DNA of 64,000 nt from Microbulbifer sp. TB1203 (GCF_030997045.1 NZ_CP116899.1:3186001-3250000), one strand, 5' to 3'; positions 8,936-17,831 are shown, counted from the first letter of the stretch. Numbers and translations: made by a program. Notes: generated from the sequence alone by a model not told the origin.

Positions 8936-10153
8936 TCAGCCAGCCCCCAGCGAGCCATCCGCGCGGAACATGCCCTTGATTCCGCGCACCGCCTGGCGGA
9001 TGCGGTTCTGGTTTTCGATCAGGGCGAAACGCACATAGTCGTCGCCGTAGTCGCCAAAACCGATACCCGGCGAGACGCACACCTTGGCATCCGTGAGCAG
9101 TTTTTTCGCGAACTCCAGAGATCCCATTTCGCGGTAGGGTGCCGGAATCTTTGCCCACACATACATGGACGCCTTGGGCAGGTCGACCATCCAACCCGCC
9201 TCGTGCAGCCCCTTGACCAGGGCATTGCGGCGCAGGCGATATTGTTCGGCAATATCCCTCACGCACTGCTGGTCGCCCTCCAGAGCGGCTATGGCAGCCA
9301 CCTGCAGCGGCGTAAAGCTGCCGTAATCGTGGTAACTCTTGATACGCGCCAGGGCGTTGACCAGATCCCGATTGCCGACCATAAACCCCACGCGCCAACC
9401 CGCCATGTTGTAGCTTTTCGACAGGGTGAAAAACTCCACCGCCACATCCTTGGCCCCCGGCACCTGCATGATCGAGGGCGCCTTCCATCCGTCATAGACA
9501 ATATCCGCATACGCGAGGTCGTGAACCACCATGATGCCGTAGCGCTTCGCCAGAGCCACCACGCGCTCGAAGAAATCCAGCTCGACACACTGGGCGGTGG
9601 GATTGGACGGGAAGCCCAGCACGACCATTTTTGGCTTGGGAATGCTTTCGCGGATAGCCCTTTCCAGCTCGACAAAAAAATCGATTCCCGGGGCCAGGGG
9701 CACTGAGCGGACCTGAGCGCCGGCGATCACCGCTCCGTAAATGTGGATCGGATAACTGGGATTGGGTACCAGCACCGTGTCGCCGTGGTCGAGAGACGCC
9801 AGCATCAGGTGCGCCAACCCCTCCTTGGAACCGATGGTGACCACCGCCTCCTCTTCAGGGTCGATCTCCACCTGGTAGCGCTGCGCATACCAATGCGAGA
9901 TGGCCCTGCGCAATCGGGGTATCCCCCTGGACGTGGAGTAGCCGTGGGTATCCTCGCGCTGGGCCACGTCACACAGCTTGTCGACGATATGCCGGGGGGT
10001 GGGGCCATCCGGGTTGCCCATGCTGAAATCAATAATGTCCTCTCCCCGCCGGCGGGCAGCCATCTTGAGTTCGGCGGTGATATTGAAAACGTAGGACGGG
10101 AGTCGGTCGATACGGGAAAACCGGCGCACCGGCGTTTGGGTGTCTGTTGTCAT
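8936..10153 (-). CDS. alaC: Alanine transaminase AlaC (class I aminotransferase)
   Basis: A 405-residue PLP enzyme, interconverting pyruvate/glutamate and alanine/2-oxoglutarate in the cytoplasm. The family signature runs from RIDRLPSYVFNITAELK through IDFSMGNPDGPTP to SNPTAQCVEL. The PLP lysine is Lys246 in TLSKSYNMAGWRVGF. Length and motifs fit AlaC/YfdZ rather than AlaA. GAGGAA precedes the ATG. In many gammaproteobacteria alaC lies next to hom (homoserine dehydrogenase); that neighbour is absent here. Confidence 0.92.
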   Translation of the reverse strand: MTTDTQTPVRRFSRIDRLPSYVFNITAELKMAARRRGEDIIDFSMGNPDGPTPRHIVDKLCDVAQREDTHGYSTSRGIPRLRRAISHWYAQRYQVEIDPEEEAVVTIGSKEGLAHLMLASLDHGDTVLVPNPSYPIHIYGAVIAGAQVRSVPLAPGIDFFVELERAIRESIPKPKMVVLGFPSNPTAQCVELDFFERVVALAKRYGIMVVHDLAYADIVYDGWKAPSIMQVPGAKDVAVEFFTLSKSYNMAGWRVGFMVGNRDLVNALARIKSYHDYGSFTPLQVAAIAALEGDQQCVRDIAEQYRLRRNALVKGLHEAGWMVDLPKASMYVWAKIPAPYREMGSLEFAKKLLTDAKVCVSPGIGFGDYGDDYVRFALIENQNRIRQAVRGIKGMFRADGSLGAG

Positions 10154-10276
10154 GGGTTCCTCGATACACGTTAGCGCCCGGAACCGTCCGAGCGACGCGG
10201 CCGCAAGATGCGGCTGAGCCCCATATTACGCGAGTGGCGCCCCGCCGCGAACCCCTCTCCGCAGGCTGTAATTCTT

Positions 10277-10453
10277 CTATACGACGCCCTTGGTGCGCGC
10301 GATAAAAATGCTGAGCAGCGACAACAGGGTGAGCACGCCGACGATCACCAGCAACAGCAGCAGCGGGCGAAAGGGTTTGCGCTCCACCTTGTTGACGCCG
10401 CTGTGCAGGTATTTGTCTACCTTGGCCTGGTCTTCGTCGGAGAGCTTGTTCAT
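10277..10453 (-). CDS. DUF3094 small membrane protein
   Basis: A 58-residue peptide, MNKLSDEDQAKVDKYLHSGV then KPFRPLLLLLVIVGVL and a single transmembrane helix. This matches the DUF3094 family, known from Pseudomonas and relatives with no assigned function. I chose the ATG at 10453 because the family begins MxKLSxEDQxKVD; upstream in-frame sequence is repeat DNA. It lies 73 nt after the acyl-CoA dehydrogenase on the same strand, with heptamer repeats between them. This pairing also occurs in pseudomonads, from recall. Confidence 0.85.
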   Translation of the reverse strand: MNKLSDEDQAKVDKYLHSGVNKVERKPFRPLLLLLVIVGVLTLLSLLSIFIARTKGVV

Positions 10454-10476
10454 AAATGCGGAATAATGAATGATGA

Positions 10477-10528
10477 ATGCGGAATCATACCCCGCTATTC
10501 CGCATTCCGCATTCCGCATTCCGCATTC
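10477..10528. repeat. ATTCCGC heptamer tandem repeat and hairpin
   Basis: ATTCCGC is repeated four and a half times at 10497-10528. An inverted copy, ATGCGGAAT at 10477-10485, pairs with ATTCCGCAT at 10497-10505 to give a 9-bp stem. The repeat touches the stop codon of the acyl-CoA dehydrogenase gene and lies before DUF3094, so it may act as an intercistronic hairpin. Confidence 0.8.
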
Positions 10529-12308
10529 AAAAGAGTTCTTCGCCCATATCCATCAGGGTGGCGCTGCCGGCTTCGACGCTGGCGGCCAGGGCGCGGGCCT
10601 GGGGCAACAGGCGCGCGAAGAAAAAGCGCGCGGTTTTTACCTGACCGCTATAGAAGTCCTCCTTTGCGGCTTTCGGCAGCGCGACTGCGGCGGCCCTGGC
10701 CCACATGTAGGCGTAGGCCACATGGCCGAACAGGTGCAGGTATTCCACCGAGGCGGCACCGGGCGCGTGGGGGTCGTCCTCGGCCGTGGCCAGTATGTTT
10801 TCGGTAGTTTCGCGCAGGCGCTGCAGTTCCGCGGCCAAGGGCTGCACGAACTCGGCCATGTCCTCGCGGTCGATCTCCCCGTCGATAAAGGCCTGGACGT
10901 CGGCGGCAAACAGCTCGAAGAAGGCGCCGCCGTTGGCCACCGTCTTGCGGCCCACCAGGTCCAGGGCCTGGATGCCGTTGGTGCCCTCGTAGATCTGGGT
11001 GATGCGCACATCGCGCACCAGCTGTTCCTGGCCCCACTCGCGGATATAGCCGTGGCCACCGAACACCTGCTGGCCAAGCACTGTGCACTCCAGGCCCTTG
11101 TCGGTGAAGAAAGCCTTGGCCACCGGGGTGAGCAGGGCCACCAGCGCCTCCGCCTTCTGCTTTTCCTCGCCCTCGCCGAACTTGGCGATATCCAGCCACT
11201 GGGCCACGTAGGTGGAGAGGGCGCGGCCGCCGCCGATCAGCGCCTTCTGGGTGAGCAACATGCGGCGCACGTCCGGGTGCACGACAATGGGGTCGGCGGC
11301 TTTGTCCGCCGCCTGCGGGCCCGCAGGCGAGCGGCTCTGGATACGTTCGCGGGCGTACTCCCGGGCGTTTTGATAGGAACGCTCGGAGGCACCCAGGCCC
11401 TGGATCCCCACCCCCAGGCGCTCGTAGTTCATCATGGTGAACATCGCGGCGAGACCCTTGTTCACCTCGCCCACCAGCCAGCCGGTGGCGCCGTCGAAAT
11501 TCATCGCGCAGGTGGCGGAGGCTTTGATGCCCATCTTGTGTTCGATGGAGCCGCAGTGCACCGCGTTGCGCTCGCCCAGGCTTCCATCCTCGTTGACCAG
11601 CACCTTGGGCACCAGGAACAGGGAGATACCCTTCGGGCCCGCGGGGGCGTCCGGCAGCTTGGCCAGCACCAGGTGAATGATGTTTTCGGACAGGTCCTGG
11701 TCGCCGCCGGTGATGAAAATCTTGCTGCCGGTGATGGCATAGCTGCCATCTTCCCTCGGTTCAGCCTTGGTGCGGATCATTCCCAGGTCGGTGCCGGCGT
11801 GGGGCTCGGTCAGGTCCATGGCGCCGGCCCAGGTGCCCTCGTACATCTTGGGCAGGTAGCGCTGCTTGAGTTCCTCGCTGCCGTGGGCGTCGATCGCCAG
11901 GCAGGCGCCGGCGGTCAGCACCGGGTAGAGGGCGAAGGAGATATTGGCGGAATTGATCATCTCCTCCACCTGGGCACCGAGCATTTTGGGCATGCCCATG
12001 CCGCCGTATTCGGGGTTGCCCAGCAGCGCGCCCCAGCCGCCCTCGCAGAAAGTGGCATAGGCCTCCGGGAAACCTTTCGGGGTGGTCACCACCCCGTCGT
12101 TCCAGTGACAGCCTTCTTCATCGCCGCTGCGGTTGATCGGGTCCAGGGTATTGGCGGCGAGTTTGGCCATCTCTTCCAGGATCGCGCCCGCAGTTTCCCG
12201 ATCGACGGTTTCCGCCAGCGCCGGCAGGCGGGCCCAGAGTTTTTCTGCGGCAAATACTTCGTGCAGGAGAAAGTGCATCTCGCGCAGTGGCGCCTTGTAT
12301 TCAGCCAT
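10527..12308 (-). CDS. Acyl-CoA dehydrogenase with C-terminal extension domain
   Basis: A 593-residue FAD enzyme catalysing alpha,beta-dehydrogenation of an acyl-CoA in beta-oxidation. The start ATG at 12308 gives the typical N-terminus MAEYKAPLREMHFLLHEVF. Recognisable segments are LTEPHAGTDLGMIRTKA, GSKIFITGGDQDLSENI and QVFGGHGYIREWGQEQLVRD, followed by the extra C-terminal helical domain of this ~590-residue subfamily (FadE5-like). Substrate chain length cannot be read from sequence. A PsrA-like palindrome lies 23 nt upstream of the start, suggesting control by a fatty-acid-responsive TetR regulator. Confidence 0.92.
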   Translation of the reverse strand: MAEYKAPLREMHFLLHEVFAAEKLWARLPALAETVDRETAGAILEEMAKLAANTLDPINRSGDEEGCHWNDGVVTTPKGFPEAYATFCEGGWGALLGNPEYGGMGMPKMLGAQVEEMINSANISFALYPVLTAGACLAIDAHGSEELKQRYLPKMYEGTWAGAMDLTEPHAGTDLGMIRTKAEPREDGSYAITGSKIFITGGDQDLSENIIHLVLAKLPDAPAGPKGISLFLVPKVLVNEDGSLGERNAVHCGSIEHKMGIKASATCAMNFDGATGWLVGEVNKGLAAMFTMMNYERLGVGIQGLGASERSYQNAREYARERIQSRSPAGPQAADKAADPIVVHPDVRRMLLTQKALIGGGRALSTYVAQWLDIAKFGEGEEKQKAEALVALLTPVAKAFFTDKGLECTVLGQQVFGGHGYIREWGQEQLVRDVRITQIYEGTNGIQALDLVGRKTVANGGAFFELFAADVQAFIDGEIDREDMAEFVQPLAAELQRLRETTENILATAEDDPHAPGAASVEYLHLFGHVAYAYMWARAAAVALPKAAKEDFYSGQVKTARFFFARLLPQARALAASVEAGSATLMDMGEELF

Positions 12309-12331
12309 GCTCCCGGTCCTCATTCACTTGT

Positions 12332-12349
12332 TTCAAACAGTTGTTTGAA
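12332..12349. promoter_or_regulatory. PsrA-type operator (CAAAC-N4-GTTTG)
   Basis: The 18-bp near-perfect palindrome TTCAAACAGTTGTTTGAA lies upstream of the acyl-CoA dehydrogenase start. It fits the published PsrA consensus (G/C)AAAC-N2-4-GTTT(G/C) of pseudomonads, where long-chain fatty acids release the repressor. No psrA gene is in the window. Confidence 0.6.
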
Positions 12350-12409
12350 TCTAGGCGCGAAGCGGGGGATTGTCAACCGTGTTGGAAAAATGGTGTTGAG
12401 GTTCGACGC

Positions 12410-12483
12410 TGTAGGAGCGGGCCATGCCCGCGATCGGCATCGCTACGAGGAGAGATCGATCGCGGGCATGGCCCGCTCCTACA
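12410..12483. repeat. REP-like palindrome R2
   Basis: Arms TGTAGGAGCGGGCCATGCCC and GGGCATGGCCCGCTCCTACA, with inner CGCGATCG/CGATCGCG. It lies between the acyl-CoA dehydrogenase and bioD and supplies the TAG stop codon of bioD on the minus strand. Confidence 0.88.
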
Positions 12484-13174
12484 TGGGGGTTAGGAGAAGT
12501 CCCAGGTCGAGGTGCTCGGCCGCGTTGCGGTAATCGGCCGCCTCGTCGAACGGCAGTGTACCCAGTAGCGGCGCGGGCAGCAGCGCCTGTAGAGTAGCCA
12601 GGTTTTCCTCCGGCCGCGCCATGCTTTCACAGACGAAGTTGGCCACCCAGCCCGCCAGTTGCAGACCGTCGCGGCGGATCGCCTCGGCCGTCAGTAGCGC
12701 GTGGTTGATGCAGCCCAGTTGCATGCCCACCACCAGGATCACCGGGATATTCAGTTCCCGTGGCAGGTCCGATAGGAAGGCCCGGGGGCCCAGCGGTGTG
12801 CGCCAACCGCCGGCACCCTCGATCAACACCAGGTCCGCACCCGCGGCCATCACTCCGCGGCAGACACCGGCCAAGCGGGGGACATTAAGCAGCACTCCCG
12901 CTTCGTGCGCGGCTATATGGGGCGCTATGGCAGGCTCCAGGGCGACGGGATTGACCTGTTGGTAGGGTAGCTCCAGGGTCATCGCCTCCTGCAGCATCAG
13001 TGCATCGGCGTTGCGCAGCCCCTCGTGGGTGCAGTCGCAGCCGGAGGCCACCGGCTTCACCGCGGCGGTGCCCAATCCCTGCCCGGCCGCGCGGACCAGC
13101 AGTGCCGCGGTCGCATAGGTTTTTCCCACCTCGGTGTCAGTACCGGCCACAAAGAAGGTGCGGGCCACAGACAT
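12479..13174 (-). CDS. bioD: Dethiobiotin synthase
   Basis: A 231-residue cytoplasmic enzyme that closes the ureido ring of biotin from 7,8-diaminopelargonate, CO2 and ATP. The P-loop GTDTEVGKT is at the start, KPVASGC follows, and LVLIEGAGGWRTPL is the second signature. I prefer the ATG at 13174 (MSVARTFFVAGTDTEVGKT), by analogy with other BioD proteins and because GGAGG precedes it, although the spacing is short. ATGs at 13183 and 13195 are in frame. The stop is TAG inside repeat R2. bioD is separated from the bioBF-HC operon by the convergent L,D-transpeptidase gene; bioA is not in this window. Confidence 0.93.
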   Translation of the reverse strand: MSVARTFFVAGTDTEVGKTYATAALLVRAAGQGLGTAAVKPVASGCDCTHEGLRNADALMLQEAMTLELPYQQVNPVALEPAIAPHIAAHEAGVLLNVPRLAGVCRGVMAAGADLVLIEGAGGWRTPLGPRAFLSDLPRELNIPVILVVGMQLGCINHALLTAEAIRRDGLQLAGWVANFVCESMARPEENLATLQALLPAPLLGTLPFDEAADYRNAAEHLDLGLLLTPM

Positions 13175-13425
13175 TCCCTCCATCAGAATTTTCATCTTTT
13201 TTACTTGACGCCTCTTTCAACGTCGCCTACATGCTGATAAATTACCCACTCAGAGCAAAAAATAACCAATTCCGGCAGGGGTTTTTGCCCGGGGTTGGGA
13301 TAATTGCCCGCTACGCCGGCGGCTGGACAGCGCCGGCATAAGATCGCATCACGCCCCACCGGCGGCAGTGCGACCGCAAGGAAGCTCCGAAGAACAGAAA
13401 ACTATAGCTTTTGCTTCAGAGACCA

Positions 13426-13911
13426 ATGCGATACCTGACTCTTGCCCTGCTGTTGCTGGCACCTGCGCTCGCCTGTGCCGCTGTAAATCCCGTCGACCTG
13501 GTGGTCGTGTATAAATCCAAAGGCCTGATGCAATTGATCCGCAACGAGCGTGTGGTCAAGAGCTACAAGGTGGTGTTCGGCGAAAACCCCAGGGGCCACA
13601 AGGTCCGCCAGGGGGACGAGCGCACCCCAGAGGGCCGCTATACCCTGGACTGGAAGAATCCCAACAGTCGTTTCTACCGCTCCATCCACGTCTCCTACCC
13701 AAATGCCGCCGACCGCGCCCGCGCCCGCAGGCTGGGAGTGAACCCCGGTGGCGATATCATGATCCACGGCATAAAACCGCAGTGGCAGGGCATGGAGAAG
13801 TACCTGCAGAAAACGAACTGGACCGACGGCTGTATCGCGGTAACCAACCGCGAGATGGATGAGATCTGGGCGATGGTGAAGACGCCGACGCCCATTCATA
13901 TCTATCCCTGA
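13426..13911 (+). CDS. L,D-transpeptidase family protein (YafK/YkuD fold)
   Basis: A 161-residue exported protein. A signal peptide (MRYLTLALLLLAPALACA) is followed by a YkuD-type domain with His114 (GGDIMIHG) and Cys136 (TDGCIAVTN), the catalytic residues of L,D-transpeptidases. It resembles the short YafK-like group, some of which cleave peptidoglycan-lipoprotein links rather than form crosslinks, so the exact reaction is open. The ATG at 13426 gives the best signal peptide. It is inserted, on the opposite strand, between bioD and the bioHC end of the biotin operon. Confidence 0.88.
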   Translation: MRYLTLALLLLAPALACAAVNPVDLVVVYKSKGLMQLIRNERVVKSYKVVFGENPRGHKVRQGDERTPEGRYTLDWKNPNSRFYRSIHVSYPNAADRARARRLGVNPGGDIMIHGIKPQWQGMEKYLQKTNWTDGCIAVTNREMDEIWAMVKTPTPIHIYP

Positions 13912-13941
13912 CGTCGAGTCTCAGGACTCGCAGGATTGTGC

Positions 13942-14033
13942 TGTAGGAGCGGCGGGGCGGCCATCCGCCCATGGCCGCGATCGGGTTATCCGCTAACCGG
14001 AGAACTCAATCGCGGCCATGGGCCGCTCCTACA
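13942..14033. repeat. REP-like palindrome R3
   Basis: Arms TGTAGGAGCGGCGGGGCGG and CATGGGCCGCTCCTACA, with an inner CCGCGATCGG/ATCGCGG region. It lies between the L,D-transpeptidase and the convergent bioHC gene and overlaps the last codons of bioHC. Confidence 0.85.
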
Positions 14034-15586
14034 TTGAAATCCTCGGCTTCCCCGACACCTTTCGCCAGGCTCAGGTAGATCACCTCGTAAGTCGCCGGCA
14101 GCCCGGCCGCCGTACGGAACCGTTCATAAGCCGCCGCCAGACGGCGCAGCTTCTCCCGGCCCAGCAGGCCGCGGCCGGCGTCGCGGTTGATATTCCGGGC
14201 CCCGATAACTTTCAGTTCGCGCATCAGCAACCGGGCACTATCGAAATAGAGCACCCGCTCCTCACAGTGTAACCGGCAGTCTCCCGCCGCCCGGCGCCAG
14301 TCGTCCTCGGGCAGGAAGCGGTTGACGTGCACACCGCCATCCACATCCGCCCAGCTCGCCTTCAATTCCCGCAGGGTGCCCGGACCGAGGGTGGCGACCA
14401 GACAGCGCCCCCCCGGCGCCAGTATCCGGCGCAGCTCCGCAAACAGCTGCGGCAGGCGGTAGCACCACTGCAGCGCCATGCTGGAAAACACCAGATCGAT
14501 ACTGCCGTCCGCCAGCGGCAGCTGCTCCGCGTCGGCGGCAATATAGTGATCCGCCGCCGGCCGTTCGCGACGCGCGAACTGCAACATCTCCCCGGCCAGG
14601 TCCAAGGCGATGATCTCCGCCCCCGGAAAACGTCGGCGCAGCAACTCGCTGCCGTAGCCGGTGCCACTGCCAAGGTCCAGGATACGCCGCGGCGTCAAGT
14701 GATCGCCGATCTCGCGCAGCAACTGCCGGCACACGGCGCGCTGAAGATGGGCGGCATTGTCATAGCTGTGCGCGGCGCGGCCGAAGGATTTGGCTACCGC
14801 GCTTTTGTCGAAGGGGGGAGGAATATCGCCGTCCGGGGGAGCGAAACCATTATCCGCCCGCACAAAATCCAGAATTTTCTCCGCCACCCGTTCGGGATTT
14901 GAGATATGCGGCGCGTGGCCACTGCCGGGCAGCAGTTTGGCCTGCGCGCCCAGTCCACGCAGACGCGCCGCCGCGTCGGCGGGCACCAGGGCATCGCGCT
15001 CGCCGAACAGGTGCAGCGCCGGTAGGGACAAGCCCCGCAATATTTCCCGGTTGTCCCAACGGCCCAGGCTGCGCAGGGCTTCCCCCCAGGCATCGCCAAT
15101 GGTTTGCGGCGCCCACTGCTTCAGTTGCCTGATCACCCGGCGCATTTCGCCATCGCCGCGGGCCTGCAGGCCGCAGAATTTTTCCCAGGTTTCCCGGGGC
15201 TCGCTTCGCATCGAGCGACAGAACCGGCGGAAGGTGGCGGGGTCCATACCGGGCCAGCCGTCGCCGGCGACAAAGCGACCGTTGGCGGCGATCGTCAGCA
15301 GGGCGCTAATTTTCTCCTGGCCGGGCACTGCAGCCAGCCGCGCGGCCAGCATCCCGCCCAGGGAATGGCCGACTAACAAGCAGTTGTGCGGCAGACACCG
15401 ATAAAGATTCTGCAGCAGCGTTTCGTCGTCGGGCCAGGGCTCGCCCGCCGCATCGCCGAAACCCGGCAGGTCCAGGCAGGTGATCGGCAATGCGGTCCTA
15501 TCCCGCAGGGTGTCGAGCAGCGGCTGCCAGCCGCGGCTGTCACCGCCCCAGCCGTGCACAAAGACCAGTCGCTCTACCGCTTTCAC
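14006..15586 (-). CDS. bioHC: Fused pimeloyl-ACP methyl ester esterase / malonyl-ACP methyltransferase (BioH-BioC)
   Basis: A 526-residue fusion joining the two enzymes that bracket pimelate synthesis. Residues 1-250 are the alpha/beta hydrolase BioH: nucleophile Ser75 in VGHSLGGM, Asp in LFGERDALVP and His in GSGHAPHI. It removes the methyl ester from pimeloyl-ACP. Residues about 265-510 are the SAM methyltransferase BioC (RILDLGSGTGYGSELL, FSSMALQWC), which methylates malonyl-ACP to start the chain. The start overlaps the bioF stop by 4 nt. The last 9 or so residues (NVGAAHGRD) are encoded by REP repeat R3 and are probably not functional. Confidence 0.93.
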   Translation of the reverse strand: MKAVERLVFVHGWGGDSRGWQPLLDTLRDRTALPITCLDLPGFGDAAGEPWPDDETLLQNLYRCLPHNCLLVGHSLGGMLAARLAAVPGQEKISALLTIAANGRFVAGDGWPGMDPATFRRFCRSMRSEPRETWEKFCGLQARGDGEMRRVIRQLKQWAPQTIGDAWGEALRSLGRWDNREILRGLSLPALHLFGERDALVPADAAARLRGLGAQAKLLPGSGHAPHISNPERVAEKILDFVRADNGFAPPDGDIPPPFDKSAVAKSFGRAAHSYDNAAHLQRAVCRQLLREIGDHLTPRRILDLGSGTGYGSELLRRRFPGAEIIALDLAGEMLQFARRERPAADHYIAADAEQLPLADGSIDLVFSSMALQWCYRLPQLFAELRRILAPGGRCLVATLGPGTLRELKASWADVDGGVHVNRFLPEDDWRRAAGDCRLHCEERVLYFDSARLLMRELKVIGARNINRDAGRGLLGREKLRRLAAAYERFRTAAGLPATYEVIYLSLAKGVGEAEDFNVGAAHGRD

Positions 15587-16767
15587 TCTGCCACCACCGC
15601 GGAGTCGGCCAGGGATTCCACCAGAGCCTGCAACAGCGCGTCGATTTCCGCCTCGCTGTGCGCGGCGGAGAGCGTGATACGCAGGCGCGCGGTGCCCGCC
15701 GGCACCGTGGGCGGACGGATGGCGCCCACCAGGAAGCCCCGCTGCTGCAGCCCGGCGGCGAGTGCCATCACCGCTTTCTCTCCGCCGATAATCAGCGGTT
15801 GGATGGCGCTACGGGAATCCGTCAGGGGCAGGTCCAGCGCACCGGCCCGGTCGCGAAAATAGCGGATCAGGTGGGCCAGGCGCTCGCGCCGCTGCGGTTC
15901 CCGCTGCATGATTTCCAGCGCCGCCAGGCAGCCGGCGGCCACCGCGGGCGGCATGCCGGTGGTGTAGATATAGGGGCGCGCGAACTGGGTGAGGTAATCG
16001 ATCAGCTCCCACGAACCGGCGACAAAGGCGCCGGCGTTGCCGGCGGCCTTGCCCAGGGTGCCCATCAGTATCGGCACCTGTTCCGGGGTCAGGCCGGCGG
16101 CCGCGGCGCTGCCGGCGCAGGGAAACCCTTCGCTGCCCATAACGCCGAAACCGTGGGCCTCGTCCACCATCAGCCAGGCGCCGTGCGCGTCACACACGCG
16201 GGCGATATCCGCCAGCGGCGCGCAGTCGCCGTCCATGCTGTAGACGCCGTCCACCGCCACCAGGGTATTGCCGTCCGCGCGGCTCAACTGCCGCTCCAGG
16301 GATTCCATATCGCTGTGGGCAAAGCGCAGGCTGCGCGCACCGCTGAGCTGCGCGCCGTCGATCAGCGAGGCGTGATTGAGTTTGTCCTGGATCACCGTAT
16401 CGCCGCGGCCCACCAGCGCGCACACCGCGCCGATATTGGCCATATAGCCACTGGAGAATACCAGCGCGGCCTCGCGCCCGGTGAGTTCGGCGATCTTGTC
16501 CTGCAGTTGTTCGTGGATCTGCAGGTGTCCGTTGACCAGGTGGGAGGCAGTGGCGCCGGCACCCAGCCCGGCGCCCCGCTGCTGCGCGGCGATCACTTGC
16601 GGATGGGTGGCCAGGCCCAGGTAGTCGTTACTGCTGAAGGCGACCAGTTCCCCGCCATCCACCTGCGCCCGCGGCCCGGGCGCGGCGGCCAGGGTTTTCA
16701 TCTCCCGGTAGAGGCCGAGCTCGCGCCGCCGGGCGAGCCGCTGGTGCAGAATCTCCCGGAAGGTCAT
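15583..16767 (-). CDS. bioF: 8-amino-7-oxononanoate synthase
   Basis: A 394-residue PLP enzyme joining pimeloyl-ACP and L-alanine in biotin synthesis. Clear family segments are FSSNDYLGLATHPQV, GYMANIGAVCALVG, LMVDEAHGFGVMG and the PLP-lysine segment LMGTLGKAAGNAGAFV. It overlaps bioB by 4 nt upstream and bioHC by 4 nt downstream, so bioB, bioF and bioHC should be translationally coupled. Confidence 0.96.
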   Translation of the reverse strand: MTFREILHQRLARRRELGLYREMKTLAAAPGPRAQVDGGELVAFSSNDYLGLATHPQVIAAQQRGAGLGAGATASHLVNGHLQIHEQLQDKIAELTGREAALVFSSGYMANIGAVCALVGRGDTVIQDKLNHASLIDGAQLSGARSLRFAHSDMESLERQLSRADGNTLVAVDGVYSMDGDCAPLADIARVCDAHGAWLMVDEAHGFGVMGSEGFPCAGSAAAAGLTPEQVPILMGTLGKAAGNAGAFVAGSWELIDYLTQFARPYIYTTGMPPAVAAGCLAALEIMQREPQRRERLAHLIRYFRDRAGALDLPLTDSRSAIQPLIIGGEKAVMALAAGLQQRGFLVGAIRPPTVPAGTARLRITLSAAHSEAEIDALLQALVESLADSAVVAE

Positions 16768-17831
16768 TTCACCGCGTTGTAGAAGTAAGGGTCCTGTTGC
16801 TGCTCGGCGATGCGCCCGGACAACTCCGCTTCCACCTCCGCCTCATCGGCGTGCTGGTGGTATTCCTCCGGCTGGATACCCAGGCGGTTGAACAGTTGCA
16901 TATCCCGGTTGGTTTCCGGGTTTGGCGTGGTGAGCAGTTTCTCGCCGTAGAAAATGGAGTTGGCTCCGGCCAGGAAAGCCAGCGCCTGCATTTCGTCGTT
17001 CATGTGTTCGCGGCCGGCGGACAGGCGCACATGGGACTTGGGCATCACAATCCGCGCCACGGCGATGCAGCGGATAAACTCGAAGGGGTCCAGGTCGCGC
17101 TCGTCTTCCAGCGGCGTGCCGGCGACCTTCACCAGCATATTGATCGGCACGGATTCCGGGTGCTCCGGCAGGTTGGCCAGTTGCACCAGCAGCCCGGCGC
17201 GGTCCTGCTCGCCCTCGCCCATACCGATAATGCCGCCGGCACAGACCTTCATGCCCGCGGCGCGCACGCGGTCCAGGGTTTCCAGCCGGTCCTGGTAAGT
17301 GCGTGTGGTGATAATCTCACCGTAGTACTCCGGCGAGGTGTCCAGGTTGTGGTTGTAATAGTCGAGGCCGGCATCCGCCAGTTCCTTCGCCTGTTCGTCG
17401 TTGAGCATGCCCAGGGTCATGCAGGTCTCCAGCCCCAGAGCCTTCACCCCGCGCACCATCTCGGTCACATAGGGCATATCCTTCTTCTTCGGCGAGCGCC
17501 AAGCGGCGCCCATGCAGAAGCGGGTGGCTCCGCCGGCTTTGGCGGCGCGGGCTTCTTCCAGCACCTTTTCCACCTTCATCAGCTTTTCCCGCTCCAGGCC
17601 GGTGTCGTAACGGGCGCTCTGCGGGCAGTAGGCGCAGTCCTCCGGACAGGCGCCGGTCTTGATGGAGCAGAGGGTGCTCACCTGTACCCGGTTGGCATCG
17701 AAGTGTGTCCGGTGCACCTGCTGGGCGGTGAACAGCAGATCGTTGAACGGCATGGCGAACAGGTCCAGTACCTGCTGGCGGGTCCAATCGTGGCGGATGG
17801 CGGCGGTGGGCATTTGCCGGTTGGCGGTCAC
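16764..17831 (-). CDS. bioB: Biotin synthase
   Basis: A 355-residue radical-SAM enzyme inserting sulfur into dethiobiotin. It has the CxxxCxxC cluster motif (TGACPEDCAYCPQS) and the family segments YYNHNLDTSPEYY and SAGREHMNDEMQALAF. I chose the GTG at 17831 because GGGGAG lies 9 nt upstream. A frame open to an ATG at 17912 would put a REP repeat into the coding sequence, and the internal ATG at 17813 lacks a ribosome-binding site. The protein would then start MTANRQMPTAAIRHDW. The leader carries REP repeat R4, and the promoter overlaps a BirA-type operator. Confidence 0.95.
   Translation of the reverse strand: MTANRQMPTAAIRHDWTRQQVLDLFAMPFNDLLFTAQQVHRTHFDANRVQVSTLCSIKTGACPEDCAYCPQSARYDTGLEREKLMKVEKVLEEARAAKAGGATRFCMGAAWRSPKKKDMPYVTEMVRGVKALGLETCMTLGMLNDEQAKELADAGLDYYNHNLDTSPEYYGEIITTRTYQDRLETLDRVRAAGMKVCAGGIIGMGEGEQDRAGLLVQLANLPEHPESVPINMLVKVAGTPLEDERDLDPFEFIRCIAVARIVMPKSHVRLSAGREHMNDEMQALAFLAGANSIFYGEKLLTTPNPETNRDMQLFNRLGIQPEEYHQHADEAEVEAELSGRIAEQQQDPYFYNAVK

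Noticed and set aside
10470..12533. A 687-codon plus-strand frame opposite the acyl-CoA dehydrogenase
   Set aside because: Antisense shadow; the minus-strand protein has all family motifs.
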